This document shows, one piece after another, positions 21,707 to 33,742 of a DNA stretch of 64,000 bases. The stretch is from NCBI GenBank assembly GCA_033782935.1, contig JAWQEG010000491.1, positions 62,001 through 126,000 of the forward strand, written 5' to 3'. The notes under the pieces were generated by a model that worked only from the letters and a program-made list of their open reading frames with translations, was not told the origin of the DNA and searched no databases. The DNA is from Petrolisthes cinctipes. Taxonomy: Eukaryota > Arthropoda > Malacostraca > Decapoda > Porcellanidae. Every line of letters begins with the position of its first letter. Within the stretch, counting starts at the first letter, position 1. A program made the translations under genes and the position numbers.

Positions 21707-23284
21707 GAGACTGTACAGAATGGAGATGACGTATGGGATGACTGGTGACGGGAGGTAAGTCGCCCGACCTTCTCCCTTCGGGCGCACCCTCCCCCTTTTC
21801 TGTCTCCCACGGTGACCCTGTGGTAAGGTGGGCGGAGTCCCCATCGCAACACAGGGGGTGGGGGAGAGCGAGTGGAACAGATACCTCGTCCTGAAGGATG
21901 TGGTGGATGTCCCGCCCCCCCAGATCCCGTACCCGCTCCACCGCGGGGACTCAGAGAGAGCAGGTCCAGGAACGGGTCCCGCCGCCTCCACCACAGTAGG
22001 TGGGGAAGAGCGCGTGGCCTACGGACAAACCGAAAGGTTCGTCCGCTCCCCGCTTCACTAGCCCGTCGTCCCTCCTCACCCAAACGTCTGGTTGAGAAGG
22101 ATCGGGAGACTACGCACCCGTCTGCCCTCCTCTGAAGAGTGAGTCCAGGACGGAGGAAGAAAGGCCCAAGAGTAGGGAAGGTAACTGTCATCCACAGGAC
22201 GAGGCGACGGGAAAGGAGGAGGAGAGGCAGCCCGCTCCTCCGCCAGGGTACCCCTTGGGGACTAGAGACCCGGAGAGATTGGAGGAACGGGAATGGCTCC
22301 AACATCCCCAGGTGGACTAGAGTCCCCTACCGGCGACGCGGCAGGGAAGGTGAGGAGAAGGGCGGGTTCAGGAACGGGTACCGTTGCAATAGTGGGAATG
22401 TGGGGTGGCAAATAATTGGCTGGCTCCCCCACTAGGGAATGAGGCGAACCTTAAATCTCAAAAGGCTGTCTGGGACAGTGTCGTGAGTGTAACGCCAGGA
22501 CCGACCTAAGCATTAATACAAGGCATTGACCAGGGTAAGCCGAAGCCCCAATATCCCCTCGCCCGCATCTCCTAAGTGGAATGCGTGCGATGAAAAGTTA
22601 AGGACATAGTTAAAAAGCCCCCATTGAAAGAGTATGGTGTACAAGACACAAATCTTGCTGCTCCATGTCTCCCTGGTATGGGGATACAAAACAGGTGATC
22701 CGAGGCGAGGACTAGGGTAGCTGTAATATCATCCCTGAGAACTTGGACATGACACCAAGAGTGACATGTGCAGCTTGGTAGGACGGTAGGCAACAACCGG
22801 AGCCGTATAGTTTATCAATGGTTTGTTTGAATTTGGTAAGGACCACCGTGAGGTGAAAAAACTACTTTGAAAACTTCCGAGCCAAGCAGAAAGAAGACTG
22901 GTGGGTCAAGCAGTTACCTGATATGTCTGGGGAGGCTAAGCCAAATTATGAATAAACAAACTTTTGTGGGAATTTATGGGGGACCAACAGTTGCCCCACC
23001 GCTGGAAGACATACCTCAATTGAAACCCTATGTCAGCACAGGGTAGGGTGTCTCGTTCTTGGTAAAGAATGACTGACATTTCGGAGAACCATGGTGACCA
23101 CCTGCGAATCAATACGGGAAAAGAGGGACGTAAAAACGTCAATGTCAGGGAGGCCAGTGACTGGAAAAAACCCCGAGTTTGAGTGTTACAGATCTGAGAA
23201 CGTTTTGAAACGTTATCGCATTCGCTCTCCTATTTCCCTCACGCGGCAAAGAGGCCGTGTGTTATAAACTCTCATGAACTGCAG

Positions 23285-23720
23285 CTGAGTCCCAGGTACC
23301 CCCTAGGCTGAGCCCCAGGTTCAGGTCCAGCTAGCCACTAGGTTCAGGTCCAGGTAGCCCCTAGGCTGAGGACCATGTCGCACTAGGTAGCACCTAGGTT
23401 GTGCATAGGTTGTGCATAGGTAGCGCCTTGACAGCGCCTTGGTTGAGCCCGAGGTAGCCTCTAGGTTGTGCACAGGTAGAACTTGGTTGAGCGGGTCCTG
23501 CTATTGGTGCTAGGTTGTGCCTGGGTAGCCCCCTAGCTGGCCAGGTCCTAGTAGGTTTATCAGTTGGGACCCTACCGGGTCCTTGGCTGAGAGGGACCTG
23601 CTCTTGGTACTAGGTTGTGCATAGGTAGTACCCTAGGCTGTGGTCGGAGCCTAGCTGGCAGGGACCTGCAGGTTCGTCGGTCAGTACCCCACCGGGTCTT
23701 AGCTGAGGAGGTCCTGCATT
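23285..23720. repeat. Degenerate GC-rich minisatellite
   Basis: Variants of CTAGGTTGTGCATAGGTAG, GGTTCAGGTCCAG and CCTAGGCTGAG are repeated irregularly. Not coding in any convincing way. Confidence 0.7.
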
Positions 23721-26353
23721 TGGTGCTACGCTTGCTCCCTCGGGAGCGGCTCTTTGAGCGCGTCCGCGGGGGAGAAGGAGCCTTTCCTTGCTAGGCCCTG
23801 TTACCTGGGAGGTAACCAGGGGTGCAGCCCGACCCCCTCCTGCTGAGGTGGGAACCTCGGGGGGGGGGGGGTTATCAGAGCCGACTAAAGGAAGGAGAGG
23901 AGGCCTCTCGGGGTGCTAGGGACCCGAAACCTTGTGGACCCGAGGGCGAGACCTTCTCTTGGACTCATGCTTGCACCCCCGCGAGCGGCTCGAGGAGCTC
24001 GCCCTTGGGGGAGACGAAGCAGCTTCCCTGCTGGGTCCTGGTACCGGTCAGGTAGCCAGGGGGGCCAGCGTGGTGGTCTGGCTCGCTTCCGGGAATGGTG
24101 GGAAACCACGGAAGGGAGGCACAGAACCATCCAGGGATGGCAACGGGGACTCCGCGGGGTGCTAGGAGCTTGATCCCCTGTGACCCCGAGAGGCACGTAG
24201 CAGGAACGTACTCCTGGGAGTGCAGAAGCATGTGTGGGGTGAACAGTGGTGATGCACGTCGAGGAACAACCTCACGGTGCAGCCAGAAGAAGCACACAAG
24301 GCACGAGTGGACTGCGTGAACCCACGTGTACACACATGGAAAAACACAAAACACCCCAAGGGAGGAAAACACTAACTCCCAAGGCAAAACACTAACCCAC
24401 ACATACTCACCCCCACACTGCTGGGGAAAAACCCCGCAAACACGGTCCCCAAAAGCCGAGAGTAGACCCTAGGAAACCCAAGGAGGGAGAGGGTTTTAAT
24501 GGAGGAACATGTTACTCTACCAGAAAGTAAAGGTTAAGCTTCTCTTACCCCCAATAAAGGCAAGCACAAAGTAAGAGTTTATGTTGTAAGAAGAAAGATA
24601 GATAGTCTTACTACCCTACCGCATAATGTTAAAAAATTATAAAAACTGTACTGAATTGTAAGAAAAAAGATGGTACTGAATGTTGAAAAAACAGTACTGC
24701 ACGAAGAAGAATGCTACAACGCAGACTAAAAACAGTACAGTAGTAGCAACTCGGAGGGAGCTCAAGCAATGCCTCAACACTGGGAAAAAAGAATAGCAAG
24801 AGCTAGTAAAAAAGGCATCAAAGAAAAGGAAGCAGACGAAACCAGCACCGGTTGGAAGAAGTCAAGCAGGTGTAGTGAGTAAAACGTTGCTTGGTAAGGC
24901 AGCTACAGAAGTGCAGGCAACATTATCAGAATAATATCGTAATGACACTAAAAGAGCTGACAAGGAAAAACACCAAAAAGGTGCAGAGGCCCCAAGACAC
25001 AGGGGAGAGGGGACACGTGTAAATAAATAACCTAACTCCCCACAGGACTAAAAACCCGGGGAGAAATAACCCAAACAAGTACTCACCGCACACGGGGGAA
25101 GACAGTCACAGCGTGAGCGCACACACCAACCAACACACACACACGGGGAAAATCCCCACACAAGTCGCAAACACGCACACGTGTTCGTGCCACGTGCAGA
25201 GAAAAACACAACATACAGCCTTCCACACTACACACCAAAGGGTCGTAACCCTTGGGAGTGAAGCAGGGTGCGTGGGGCGAACAATGCTGGTGGCCGTCAG
25301 GGGACACCCACACAGTACACCCCGTAGAGGCACATAAGGCACGAGTAGACTGCGGGGGAAAAAATTCACAAAAAGGGGTTAACACGTGAAACCACGCGTA
25401 CAAAGACACACACAAAAATAATAGGACACGGGCAGAGGGGGATAGCAAGCCCCCTCGGACCCGGGAACAAACACCAAACATAACCCCCACACGCACCAAC
25501 CCGGGAAAAAACCCTGAAAGGCAAACAAAACCCTCCCGCGGGGGCGGGGAAACAACCCCCGGTCTGCAGGCCCCAAAGGAGAGGCACAGACAGCCTGAGG
25601 GTTAACTCCCAGGGTAACAGACACACTGGGAAAACACCAGGAAAAAAAAACAAAAATACGCTGGGAAGGGGAAATGAGAACCTGGGCACAATCCTCGCTC
25701 CCCGCACCCCACGTAACACTAAACCACACTCGGGGGAAACATCAATAAGGGGCTAAGTAGCCCTACACCCGCACCACGTGGGGAGGAAAAAACCTCGCTA
25801 ACACCAAAAAAAAACGAGGAAAAATACACCAAATGACGTGTACTAGTGGCAGGAGGAAGGGAGAAAGGAAAGGGAAGGGGAAAAACCCCGAAAAAAGGAG
25901 CCCCCAACATACCCCCCCCAGGGGAAGAAGAATGAACTTAACCCCCCAGGAAAGGAAATAAATCCTCACACTAAAACCCTTACGCACCTAAAACACACAC
26001 ACACACACACATACCTCTGCAAAGCAGGCAAGCCACTAGAACACAAAAGAAACGATAGCAGGAACACGTGACACAATACCATAGCGTAGCAGCGAGGAGC
26101 GAAGATGTTGACAGTAACGTGTTCCACGACAGAGTGGAAGAGCGTCATCTGCTCTAGAGCGGGGTCAGTACCTATACAGGCCACCACCAGGTGGCTCCCA
26201 TATCAGTACAGCGCCAGATTTTAATTTTATTTACTTCTGATGATCGTCACGGAATAGACCCTTCTAGCCCAGATTATGCCTTAACGGGGCCTGGGCTGGA
26301 GAAGGGGTGTATCCCATAGCAATCCAGCTGTGCTGGTTCCACTATACCAATAA

Positions 26354-26535
26354 AGGGGTAATTCACGTAAGAGTTTGATAGCTTCCCTCTGTTCCTTAGA
26401 TAATAAACTTTCCAATAAATAGGTTAACTACCATCTTTTAATTTAATACAAGCAGCTACACACTACTTAAAACAATAACATCATATGTGAACGTGAAAAC
26501 ATTAGACAGTAAATTGTTTGAGATACCCATAGGTG
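26354..26535. repeat. Dispersed 180-bp repeat, copy 1 (also 57719-57899)
   Basis: The two copies are highly similar from AGGGGTAATTCACGTAAGAG to TTTGAGATACCCATA. The second lies inside a TA-flanked MITE. This one starts directly at the right end of the 6.25-kb element, so that element may have inserted beside or into a MITE here. Confidence 0.75.
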
Positions 26536-26800
26536 GATGATTATTAATGACCACGACTGTACCTCCAATGCTCCACTCTGCAATGCCCCTCGGATGTTTC
26601 CTCAATCCCTCGAAGTTTGCTAAACGAAAATTTGTCACAGTTTTTGGGTTTTCTGTAACTCTTTCCCTACCGTTTGTTTGATATGTTATTACACAGTGGT
26701 CGCTATGTCCGAAAGTATCTCCGATCCTCAGACTGTACTAAACTCTCTTGGTTACTCAAAACAAGATGTAGTATGTTGTCTCCCTCTGTTGGCTCTTGTA

Positions 26801-27053
26801 CAGTTGGGGAACAAAGTATCTGGACACTGTTGACGGCTTCTGGTAACATTGTCAGTGATCAACACGTTAGTAATAGACAAAATGTATTCATTACTACATA
26901 ATGATAACTGATATTGGGTGACGTCGACCAACCACAGACAGTGAAATAAAAGTTATCCTTCAATTCATAAATAGTTTCTCTCATTGATGTGTTTACTTTT
27001 GGGGATGTTGCCAGAAGCCGCCAACAGTGTTCACAGACATTATTCCCCAACTG
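26801..27053. mobile_element. TA-flanked MITE, 253 bp
   Basis: Ends CAGTTGGGGAAC in inverted orientation, then CACTGTTG and GGCTTCTGG in both arms. TA at 26799-26800 and 27054-27055. No coding capacity. Confidence 0.8.
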
Positions 27054-27297
27054 TACTAACTGATAGAGGAAATTATCCTATATATCGTCTTTAGAAACTC
27101 GTATGACTGTTTGCTGTCTGATCCATCCAGTTAATAATATTCCTAAAGTTGAATATTTTCCTACTGTATCCTACAGACTATATTTATCAACGCTGAATTA
27201 TTTCCTCCCATAACAATCTACTGTTCTCCCTGTCCAAATTTGGTGGTCTATACCGAACTCGTAAAATAAGATTATCTCTACCGTTCTTGACCCCGTA

Positions 27298-27500
27298 GGT
27301 GGGTATTGCCTGCATTAGTGATGTGGGCAATACTTTAAGGTTTTTGGCTCCCCTTCGACCCCAGCCACTAGCTTTTAGTTCTTCAACTGTCCCTCTTTCC
27401 TTTCTATTTCCTTCCTGCTTGCTGTCTCGCCTCTCTATCACCGTTTTCTGGCGCTATATGACCTCGCTGTTTAGGCGCCTAATATCAATCAATCAATCTT
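27298..27500 (+). repeat. Family T retroelement 3' end, copy 2
   Basis: Matches 17803-18047 but has a single ATGTGGGC near 27317-27324. It supplies the empty site for the 36-bp palindrome in copy 1. The tail is AATCAATCAATC. Confidence 0.75.
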
Positions 27501-28110
27501 GATAACGAGCCATAGTTATTTTGTGATGCCTTGTCTTATCTGCCTTCTCACATTTTAGATAATCTCTAACGTATAATGCTACACCCCTCTTCCCCTTATT
27601 TGTCTGCGGTCAGCATTGAATAAACTTCACCCACTAATTTGGAACTCGTTTCTGAAGAGCTCGACACTTAATTTCATCCACTTTTCGCATACCGCTACCA
27701 TATCAATTTTCTCCGTATTAATTATGGCTCTTAACTTTGTTGCACAGACTCCTGCAATTGCTGTAATACACTCTAATGGCAGTATGTGTACTTCCTTTAT
27801 TAATCCTTCTCTGGGCAATCTCTCTACTTTCTAACTTTCTTCCCTTCTCCCAAAATGACAGCTCTAATAATACTTAATCCCCTTCCACGTGTTGTAGTTC
27901 TTTCCGACCCCAGCTCCCCTGTAGCCCTGTCCAAGACCAATAGACTTAGAGTATTCTATGGGTCTTTGCCCTGTCCTCTCCTTCTACTGCCGTATTTCTC
28001 TCCGTCTGTCTGTTCGAGTTTTCTATTCGTTCTAACATCAACGAAACCTCCCGATCTTGCTGTCCTATCTAACGGTGAACTACCTTTTTTTTACCCCATC
28101 CCTGGTGTAC
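27501..28110. other. No gene seen
   Basis: Pyrimidine-leaning sequence with short frames on both strands (99 codons at most); no recognised domain. Confidence 0.4.
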
Positions 28111-28319
28111 AGCCACAATCAAATAATCACCGACACTTTCCTTCCATCGTGTAAATAAATCTGTATCATATCAAAATATAATCATACAACACCTTATGTC
28201 AACTCAACCCCCTCAATTATTATTATGAGGTGCTGCAAAATCATACACGTGTTGTTCTTTATTACCAAAATATTTAATACGATGGAAGAATAGTGTCGGT
28301 GGATATTTGATTGTGGTTG
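28111..28319. mobile_element. TA-flanked MITE, family C copy 1
   Basis: Ends CAGCCACAATCAAAT, then CCGACACTTTCC, inverted at the other side. TA at 28109-28110 and 28320-28321. Relatives at 30337-30551 and 47906-48100. Confidence 0.85.
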
Positions 28320-28321
28320 TA

Positions 28322-30121
28322 CATATCATCCCTGCCATAGAAACTGGGCCAGTTGTCAATGAATGGTATTCCTACTTCCTTGCAGAAAATGTTTAGTTGG
28401 TTATTGATGCCATTAGCCCTGGACATCCACTCGACTGGCCCTCCCTTGGAGATAAGATGCTACATACAACTGTGATCATTCTCCTAGACCTAATTTTCCA
28501 TATTGTCTCTTTGTACTGCTTCGGCAATCTCTCGCTCCTAACTCTAGTGTTATCATTGCCTCCTACACTGAGGCAGACATATTTTAGGTCCGTTGTCTGG
28601 CATTGTTTTAACCTCTCCAATACAATACACTTTCCATCCCAGCTCCCGGCAAACACTTTAATCTCCTAAACCTGATGGTGAGCGCTTTCCCTAAATACCT
28701 GACATGTGAGTCGCCAACGACAATTATAGCCTACCTACCCTTATCCCTTGCTGCACCACACTCTACCTACCCTGTCAACCTCCACTGACTCCTCCCCACT
28801 TTCGCATTCATCACTCAAGGCTTTGAACGCATTCCTCAGAGATGCCTAACTTTCTGTCCTGCTTTCTAAGGGTGAACTTGGTTGTATCCATGTTTATGAA
28901 GAGGAATATATATTTATCTCGAGATAAAGAAGCAATTGTATAATAATGTATCCCATACTGATCTGTTGTTATTTTCTGAAATCTTTGAATGAAAGGAAGC
29001 GCAAATATACATTTTTAAATTTTCATTAACTTAAAGATTTGAAGTATATAGGACACCAACATGATTACTTCAAACACATGCCAGTTCATAATTCATACAC
29101 ACACATATACTCGTCACTCAGGGAGGCCGGAGTGACTCGGGTCAGAGGAAGGTGAGGACAGCAGAGTGACTGGGGCCGGAATAACGAGAAAGCCCGAGTG
29201 ACCACAGGGTCGGGAGTGACTTGTTTCCATTGACTTGAGTATGTATAATGTTTGAGTGCATTGCCTTAATAAGGACCCTGTGATGGTGTACAGGAATTGA
29301 GGACTTATGATTCCTCCTGACTATGCTGCGAAACAAGCTCCTTCAATATAGTTGTGCTATATTGGTGTTTCTTGGAAATGTTTGAAGGACTCTTGTTACC
29401 TCCAATTTTAAGACATCACAAATGAGCAATATCTATTACAGTGTTAATATAGTTTGATGTAAATAATTCGCCTCCAGTTCATTACAGTACGTTTTCATGA
29501 GAATACGATAATAACATTAGGTAGCCTACTTATTATATTTGTATCTTTAGGCAAGAGTATACCAAGATAAAGATATTTAGTACTATTGTCCAAAGGAATT
29601 TGTACACACGCTGTTGTTTTCTAGTGCTTACAACATAATTATAGACAATTTGAAACTACGTAGATCTAACTGCGATATATAATTATTAGGTTTGTTTTGC
29701 ACATTGCTAGAATCCTTGCTGACAGAAGTAGTTAGGCTGTCTTCAACTGCTTCTTGACGGATAGGCAACCTCTCGTATATTAATATTTAATGGGACTAAT
29801 TGGATATTCAGATTTTACCCTCCCTTAATTAAAATGAACCATCAATCTGTCGTGGTTGTATTTCATTATATTACTACAGTATATAAGTTTGTAATGAAGT
29901 AGCATTTAGGCCAAATATGGTGTAGTTTAGAGTAGCCTACAATAGCTGTAACCTCGTACAAATCTATTTATAAGGTTAAACTGTAAATATTTTTTTGTGT
30001 GGTGGTGAGATGGTGAAACATTTGTAATGCTATCATATATACAACATTGTTTTAATTATCTTAACTGTATCATATATCAAAAGTCCAGTACATTTGTTGC
30101 CGTTTTTAGTTAAGGGTGTTG
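28322..30121. other. No gene seen; decayed MITE near 29583
   Basis: A left end like family U (CCAAAGGAATTTGTACACACG, split here as CCAAAGGAATT then TGTACACACG) begins after TA at 29581-29582, with internal similarity (ATTATTAGGTTTG) to about 29700. The right end is not recognisable. A patch at 29122-29222 with spaced GAGTGAC motifs echoes the 19480 minisatellite in reverse. Confidence 0.45.
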
Positions 30122-30123
30122 TA

Positions 30124-30334
30124 CAGTCGGCGTCAGGAATTTGTACACAGATCATTGGTTATAAGGAATCTTTATTCTGCACATACTGTAGGCATTTTTG
30201 TTTTGCTGACTGATACAAGTACTAACCAGACAATATTACAAGAAAAGTTTGGTATGAGGAAATTAATGTACTAAATGTTGTAGTTACGAACCCTTGATGT
30301 CACAGTGGTGTATACGTATTCCTGAGGCCGACTG
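30124..30334. mobile_element. TA-flanked MITE, 211 bp, first of a chain of three
   Basis: Ends CAGTCGGC, then TCAGGAAT, inverted. TA at 30122-30123 and 30335-30336. The right TA is also the left TA of the next MITE. Internal text recalls family U. Confidence 0.75.
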
Positions 30335-30336
30335 TA

Positions 30337-30551
30337 CAGCCACAATCAAATAACCACCGACACTTTCCTTCCATCCATCATGCAAGTAAATCAGTATCAT
30401 ATCGGAATATAATCATACAACACCTCCTTACGTCAACTCAACCCCTTCAATTATTATAAGTTGCTGCAAAATCATACACGTTTTTTTTTTTTATTACCAA
30501 GATATTTACTACGAAGAAAGGAAAGTGTCGGTGGATATTTGATTGTGGCTG
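30337..30551. mobile_element. TA-flanked MITE, family C copy 2
   Basis: Ends CAGCCACAATCAAAT as in copies 1 and 3. TA at 30335-30336 (shared with the left neighbour) and 30552-30553. Only TG separates the latter from the next element's TA. Confidence 0.85.
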
Positions 30552-30557
30552 TATGTA

Positions 30558-33000
30558 CAGTCGCGAGCTGATGGGATGGAGACACGAGCTCACTCATCAT
30601 GGGGTCATTTCTACCTGACGAGTTATGGAGGGAGGGAGGAAGAGAGAGAGAGAGAGAGAGGAACAGATGGGGGGAGGTTATGGAGGGGCTGGTGGAGTGT
30701 TGCCACTTCTGACTGATATAGAACTATCGCACCATCCACTGAAAGTTTCATTCGAAGCATTCACTGGTGAGAGGGAAAAACGAGAAGGAGGAATGAAGGT
30801 GGTTGGGGATGAATGTATGAGCGACGTGAGTGAAGATATTGCAGGATAAATTGAATTAGTTGTGTATACGAGTTAGACGGACATAGGGATATGTAATAAC
30901 TGATTAATATTTTCGAGTTGGATATATAACTGATATTATTTCGCCACACTAAACACACCATTGTGAACTGTGTGAGTGTTAGCTTAAAAGTTTAAAGTAA
31001 TAAAAACATTGTTATCCATCGTAACGTAACATTCATCAATAATTACATAACCAAATGATTAAGTTAAAGTTTACAGCAAATCCACTGTTTCTATTAAACC
31101 TGGACGAATCAAAGGTGTAGTGTGCATACACATATTTGTATTAGTAACCCCTATCAAGGTATACACATGTTTTAAAATTGTAACCCTTAGAATGTACCAG
31201 GTAGAAATCCATTCTCCCTCAGGTACCTTGACCTGACCTACCTGACCTATCACCTATTTTGCAACTTGCATGCCCGCTCAGCTGCGACTGAGCATGGCAA
31301 CTCATTATCCATTCATACCATCAAATGTAAAATCAAATACTCTTTCTATTGATATGCAACATATATATATATTTATTGTTATATTTAATTGTTACTATAT
31401 ATACTCTGGAAGATGAACTTTTTACCTACATTGTAAATAAGACTACCCAGTCGCCCAGAACATACAACCAGGAAATACAGCTGCCGCTGAAAGGAATGCT
31501 TTTACTCATCCTACCATAGCAACTAACGGACTAAGTACGGCTACGAGATGCACACAAACTTCTCACAGTTCTTGCACAGGATAAAAAGGAGACAACCTTA
31601 GTTGCACCCGCAACAAAGGTGACGAACATATATTCTCTTTGGCCGGAGAATAATATGTTACAGTTCTACCTCTCAAAATGCACTGGTTTGCTAGATTGCC
31701 AACATTAATAATTAAGTCGTGTGGGTGAAAGCTAGATATATATATAGGCCGCATATAAATTCACAATTATAAACCATAAGAATAATGGAAGACAGATATG
31801 TAATGTTTTATAGAAATGGAACTGAAATTTATATTTCTGTATATTGTCTTTTAATTTAATGTTGTCACTATTAAGAATTTTATAATATAAATATTGTGGC
31901 TTACAAGGTGCAGTAATATTATCATAAAGTAAGTATTAAAAGTAATAGTAAGATGGTAGTCCTCTATTGAATTAATCCTGTGTATAAATTTGTAGGGCTC
32001 GCTTCAACAAAAAAAAAAAAAAAAAAAAAAACAGCAGTGAGTAACACTCTGCAATCAACACCAATATAATAATTTAATGTTATCACTGTAGTTACTTGAC
32101 GGTAGCCATTATTTTCAAGGATAAATACACACAGTACCTAGAACATTTTATTGGACGCATAATAACTTTTTGAGTGTCACTAACTTTGCCATGAAGGCTG
32201 ACACCTCAAAGGTTGTCACCACTGATTATCATATGCTTCACAAACAGTAACTAGCTTTATTCTGCTATGCCTACGTGTTGATTATTTCCTTATTATGGGC
32301 AGAAATTTACTTGTAATCCAATAATACACTATATGTAACGTAGAACAAGTTATTTTATTCCAGTGTGTTAAGTTGGTAAGCCTGCGAAGGCTACAAGGTG
32401 TGGGATCAAGCTCCTTTAGTGTGTGTGTGTGTGTGTGTGTGTGTAAAGGGAACTGTGGTTCACATGACTCGAACTCTCACTTCACCAGAAATGTGCCTAT
32501 ATTCTTCAGGAGAGATTCTGTCTCATTCCGTTCCACAGAATATTCTTTTCCCATAGAAAAATATGGATACTTGTGGTTCTCATAATTTTGTGTAATATTA
32601 ATTATTGTTGAAACACATCATTGATTATAGCAATTTCATTAAATATGTCAAGTTTTATAGACCCATCACATCTGATGTCATTACATTTCTGATATCGAAC
32701 AATACTTATATATGAGAGTACTCTTATAATTATGATGACCATGCTAAAATTCAATACATAGGTTTGTTATTGTGAACTCCATCTCCATTAGTCCCTTCGC
32801 CCAAAGTCAACCATAAATCATTAAGATAAAGAAAGACCCACAGCCACGGTTATTGGCGCCTGTCTTGTTCTTTCTCCCTCCACCAGCCCCTCCATACCCC
32901 CCCCCCTCCCTTCTTCCTCTTAAACTCCTCCATAACTCGTCAGGTAGAAGCGACCCCATGATGAGTGTGCTCGTGTCTCCATCCCATCAGTTCGCGACTG
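30558..33000. mobile_element. 2.44-kb TA-flanked element with about 150-bp inverted repeats
   Basis: The ends start CAGTCGCGARCTGATGGGAT and stay inverted-repetitive for about 150 bp, including CTACCTGACGAGTTATGGAG and GGTATGGAGGGGCTGG variants. TA is at 30556-30557 and 33001-33002. The 2.1-kb interior is AT-rich, has a poly-A run (32009-32030) and a (GT)n tract (32416-32444), and has no frame over 75 codons. It is therefore non-autonomous or holds unrelated inserted DNA. The long TIR and TA point to mariner/Tc1-type mobilisation. Confidence 0.75.
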
Positions 33001-33296
33001 TACAAACAGAAGATTTTGAATTCCTTTTTGTTGGCCTATTTATTCCCATTTCCTTCGTGCTTACTGCTCACATCTCCATACACAGGACATCTTCTTTTGT
33101 GCAGTATAACCAATATTAACGTTAGGATGAAGAGTATGAAATAACTCCACGATCTTTTTCTTATCGCTGGTCTGTCAATAACATGAACAATAACAAGGGA
33201 TTCTCCCAACAACAAGAACAGTGTTGTAGTAAAGCATTACCTTATAATTATGTTGTGTAGTAAGTTAGAGTCCTTCATATAGCGTCTACCTTTCCT

Positions 33297-33475
33297 TCCT
33301 CCGTACACCATCACACTACTCCCAACCTCTTAACATCCCATCACCCTCCTCCTAACTCATACTGCCATGTGTTTTCTGATTGGAGAGTATAATCTGGCGG
33401 TTCACACCTTGTGGGGTAGACTTACTGACAACTTTGGAGTGATGAATGTGTAATTAATAAGTGTTGGAGACTGCA
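33297..33475. repeat. Dispersed repeat, copy 1 (also 57538-57682)
   Basis: The two share CGGTTCACACCTTGT-GGGTA, then TGACAAC, GAGTGATGAA and GGAGACTG at matching spacing, and a C-rich start. In the 57-kb copy a TA-flanked MITE follows directly. Confidence 0.6.
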
Positions 33476-33696
33476 CATACTAACCATAGCTCATTGCCTA
33501 CCCGGCTTCCAGAAGCAGTGAGGCCGGGACGCATATTATACAAGTCTGGCGGGCTACCGCTTACTGCTGGGCCAAAATCACAGCGGTTGGAAGGAGAATA
33601 ATGTTTGGGTTATAACGATAAAACCAACCATGGGATAATCTTTGAAATAGTTTCATTCTCTTTCCCAGCTTATTTTACCTAATATGAATATATCCC

Positions 33697-33742
33697 GACC
33701 TGACCTGACCTAACCTAAACTGGACCTAACCTTAACCTAACC
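33697..33742. repeat. Degenerate CCTAA/TTAGG-type tract
   Basis: Runs of CCTGACCTGACCTAACCTAA and then CCTAACCTTAACCTAACC. They resemble decayed arthropod telomere-type repeats. A similar tract in the other orientation lies at 43619-43656. Confidence 0.6.

Larger units (their letters stand above)
20097..26350. mobile_element. GC-rich 6.25-kb inverted-repeat element without recognisable transposase
   Basis: 36-bp perfect terminal inverted repeats start TTGGTATAGTGGAACCAGC and continue ACAGCTGGATTGCTATG; TA flanks both ends (20095-20096, 26351-26352). The interior is far richer in G+C than its surroundings, with poly-C/poly-T tracts (21584-21619), a poly-G tract (about 23859-23870), duplicated blocks and repeated hairpins. 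Minus-strand frames up to 218 codons exist (for example 21649-22305), but their composition is low complexity and none resembles a known protein. It may be a non-autonomous element that captured GC-rich DNA, or an unfamiliar autonomous element with decayed genes. Confidence 0.65.

Noticed and set aside
21649..22305. 218-codon minus-strand frame
   Set aside because: Low-complexity, GC-driven composition, overlaps another frame, and ends in poly-C/T tracts; no motif.
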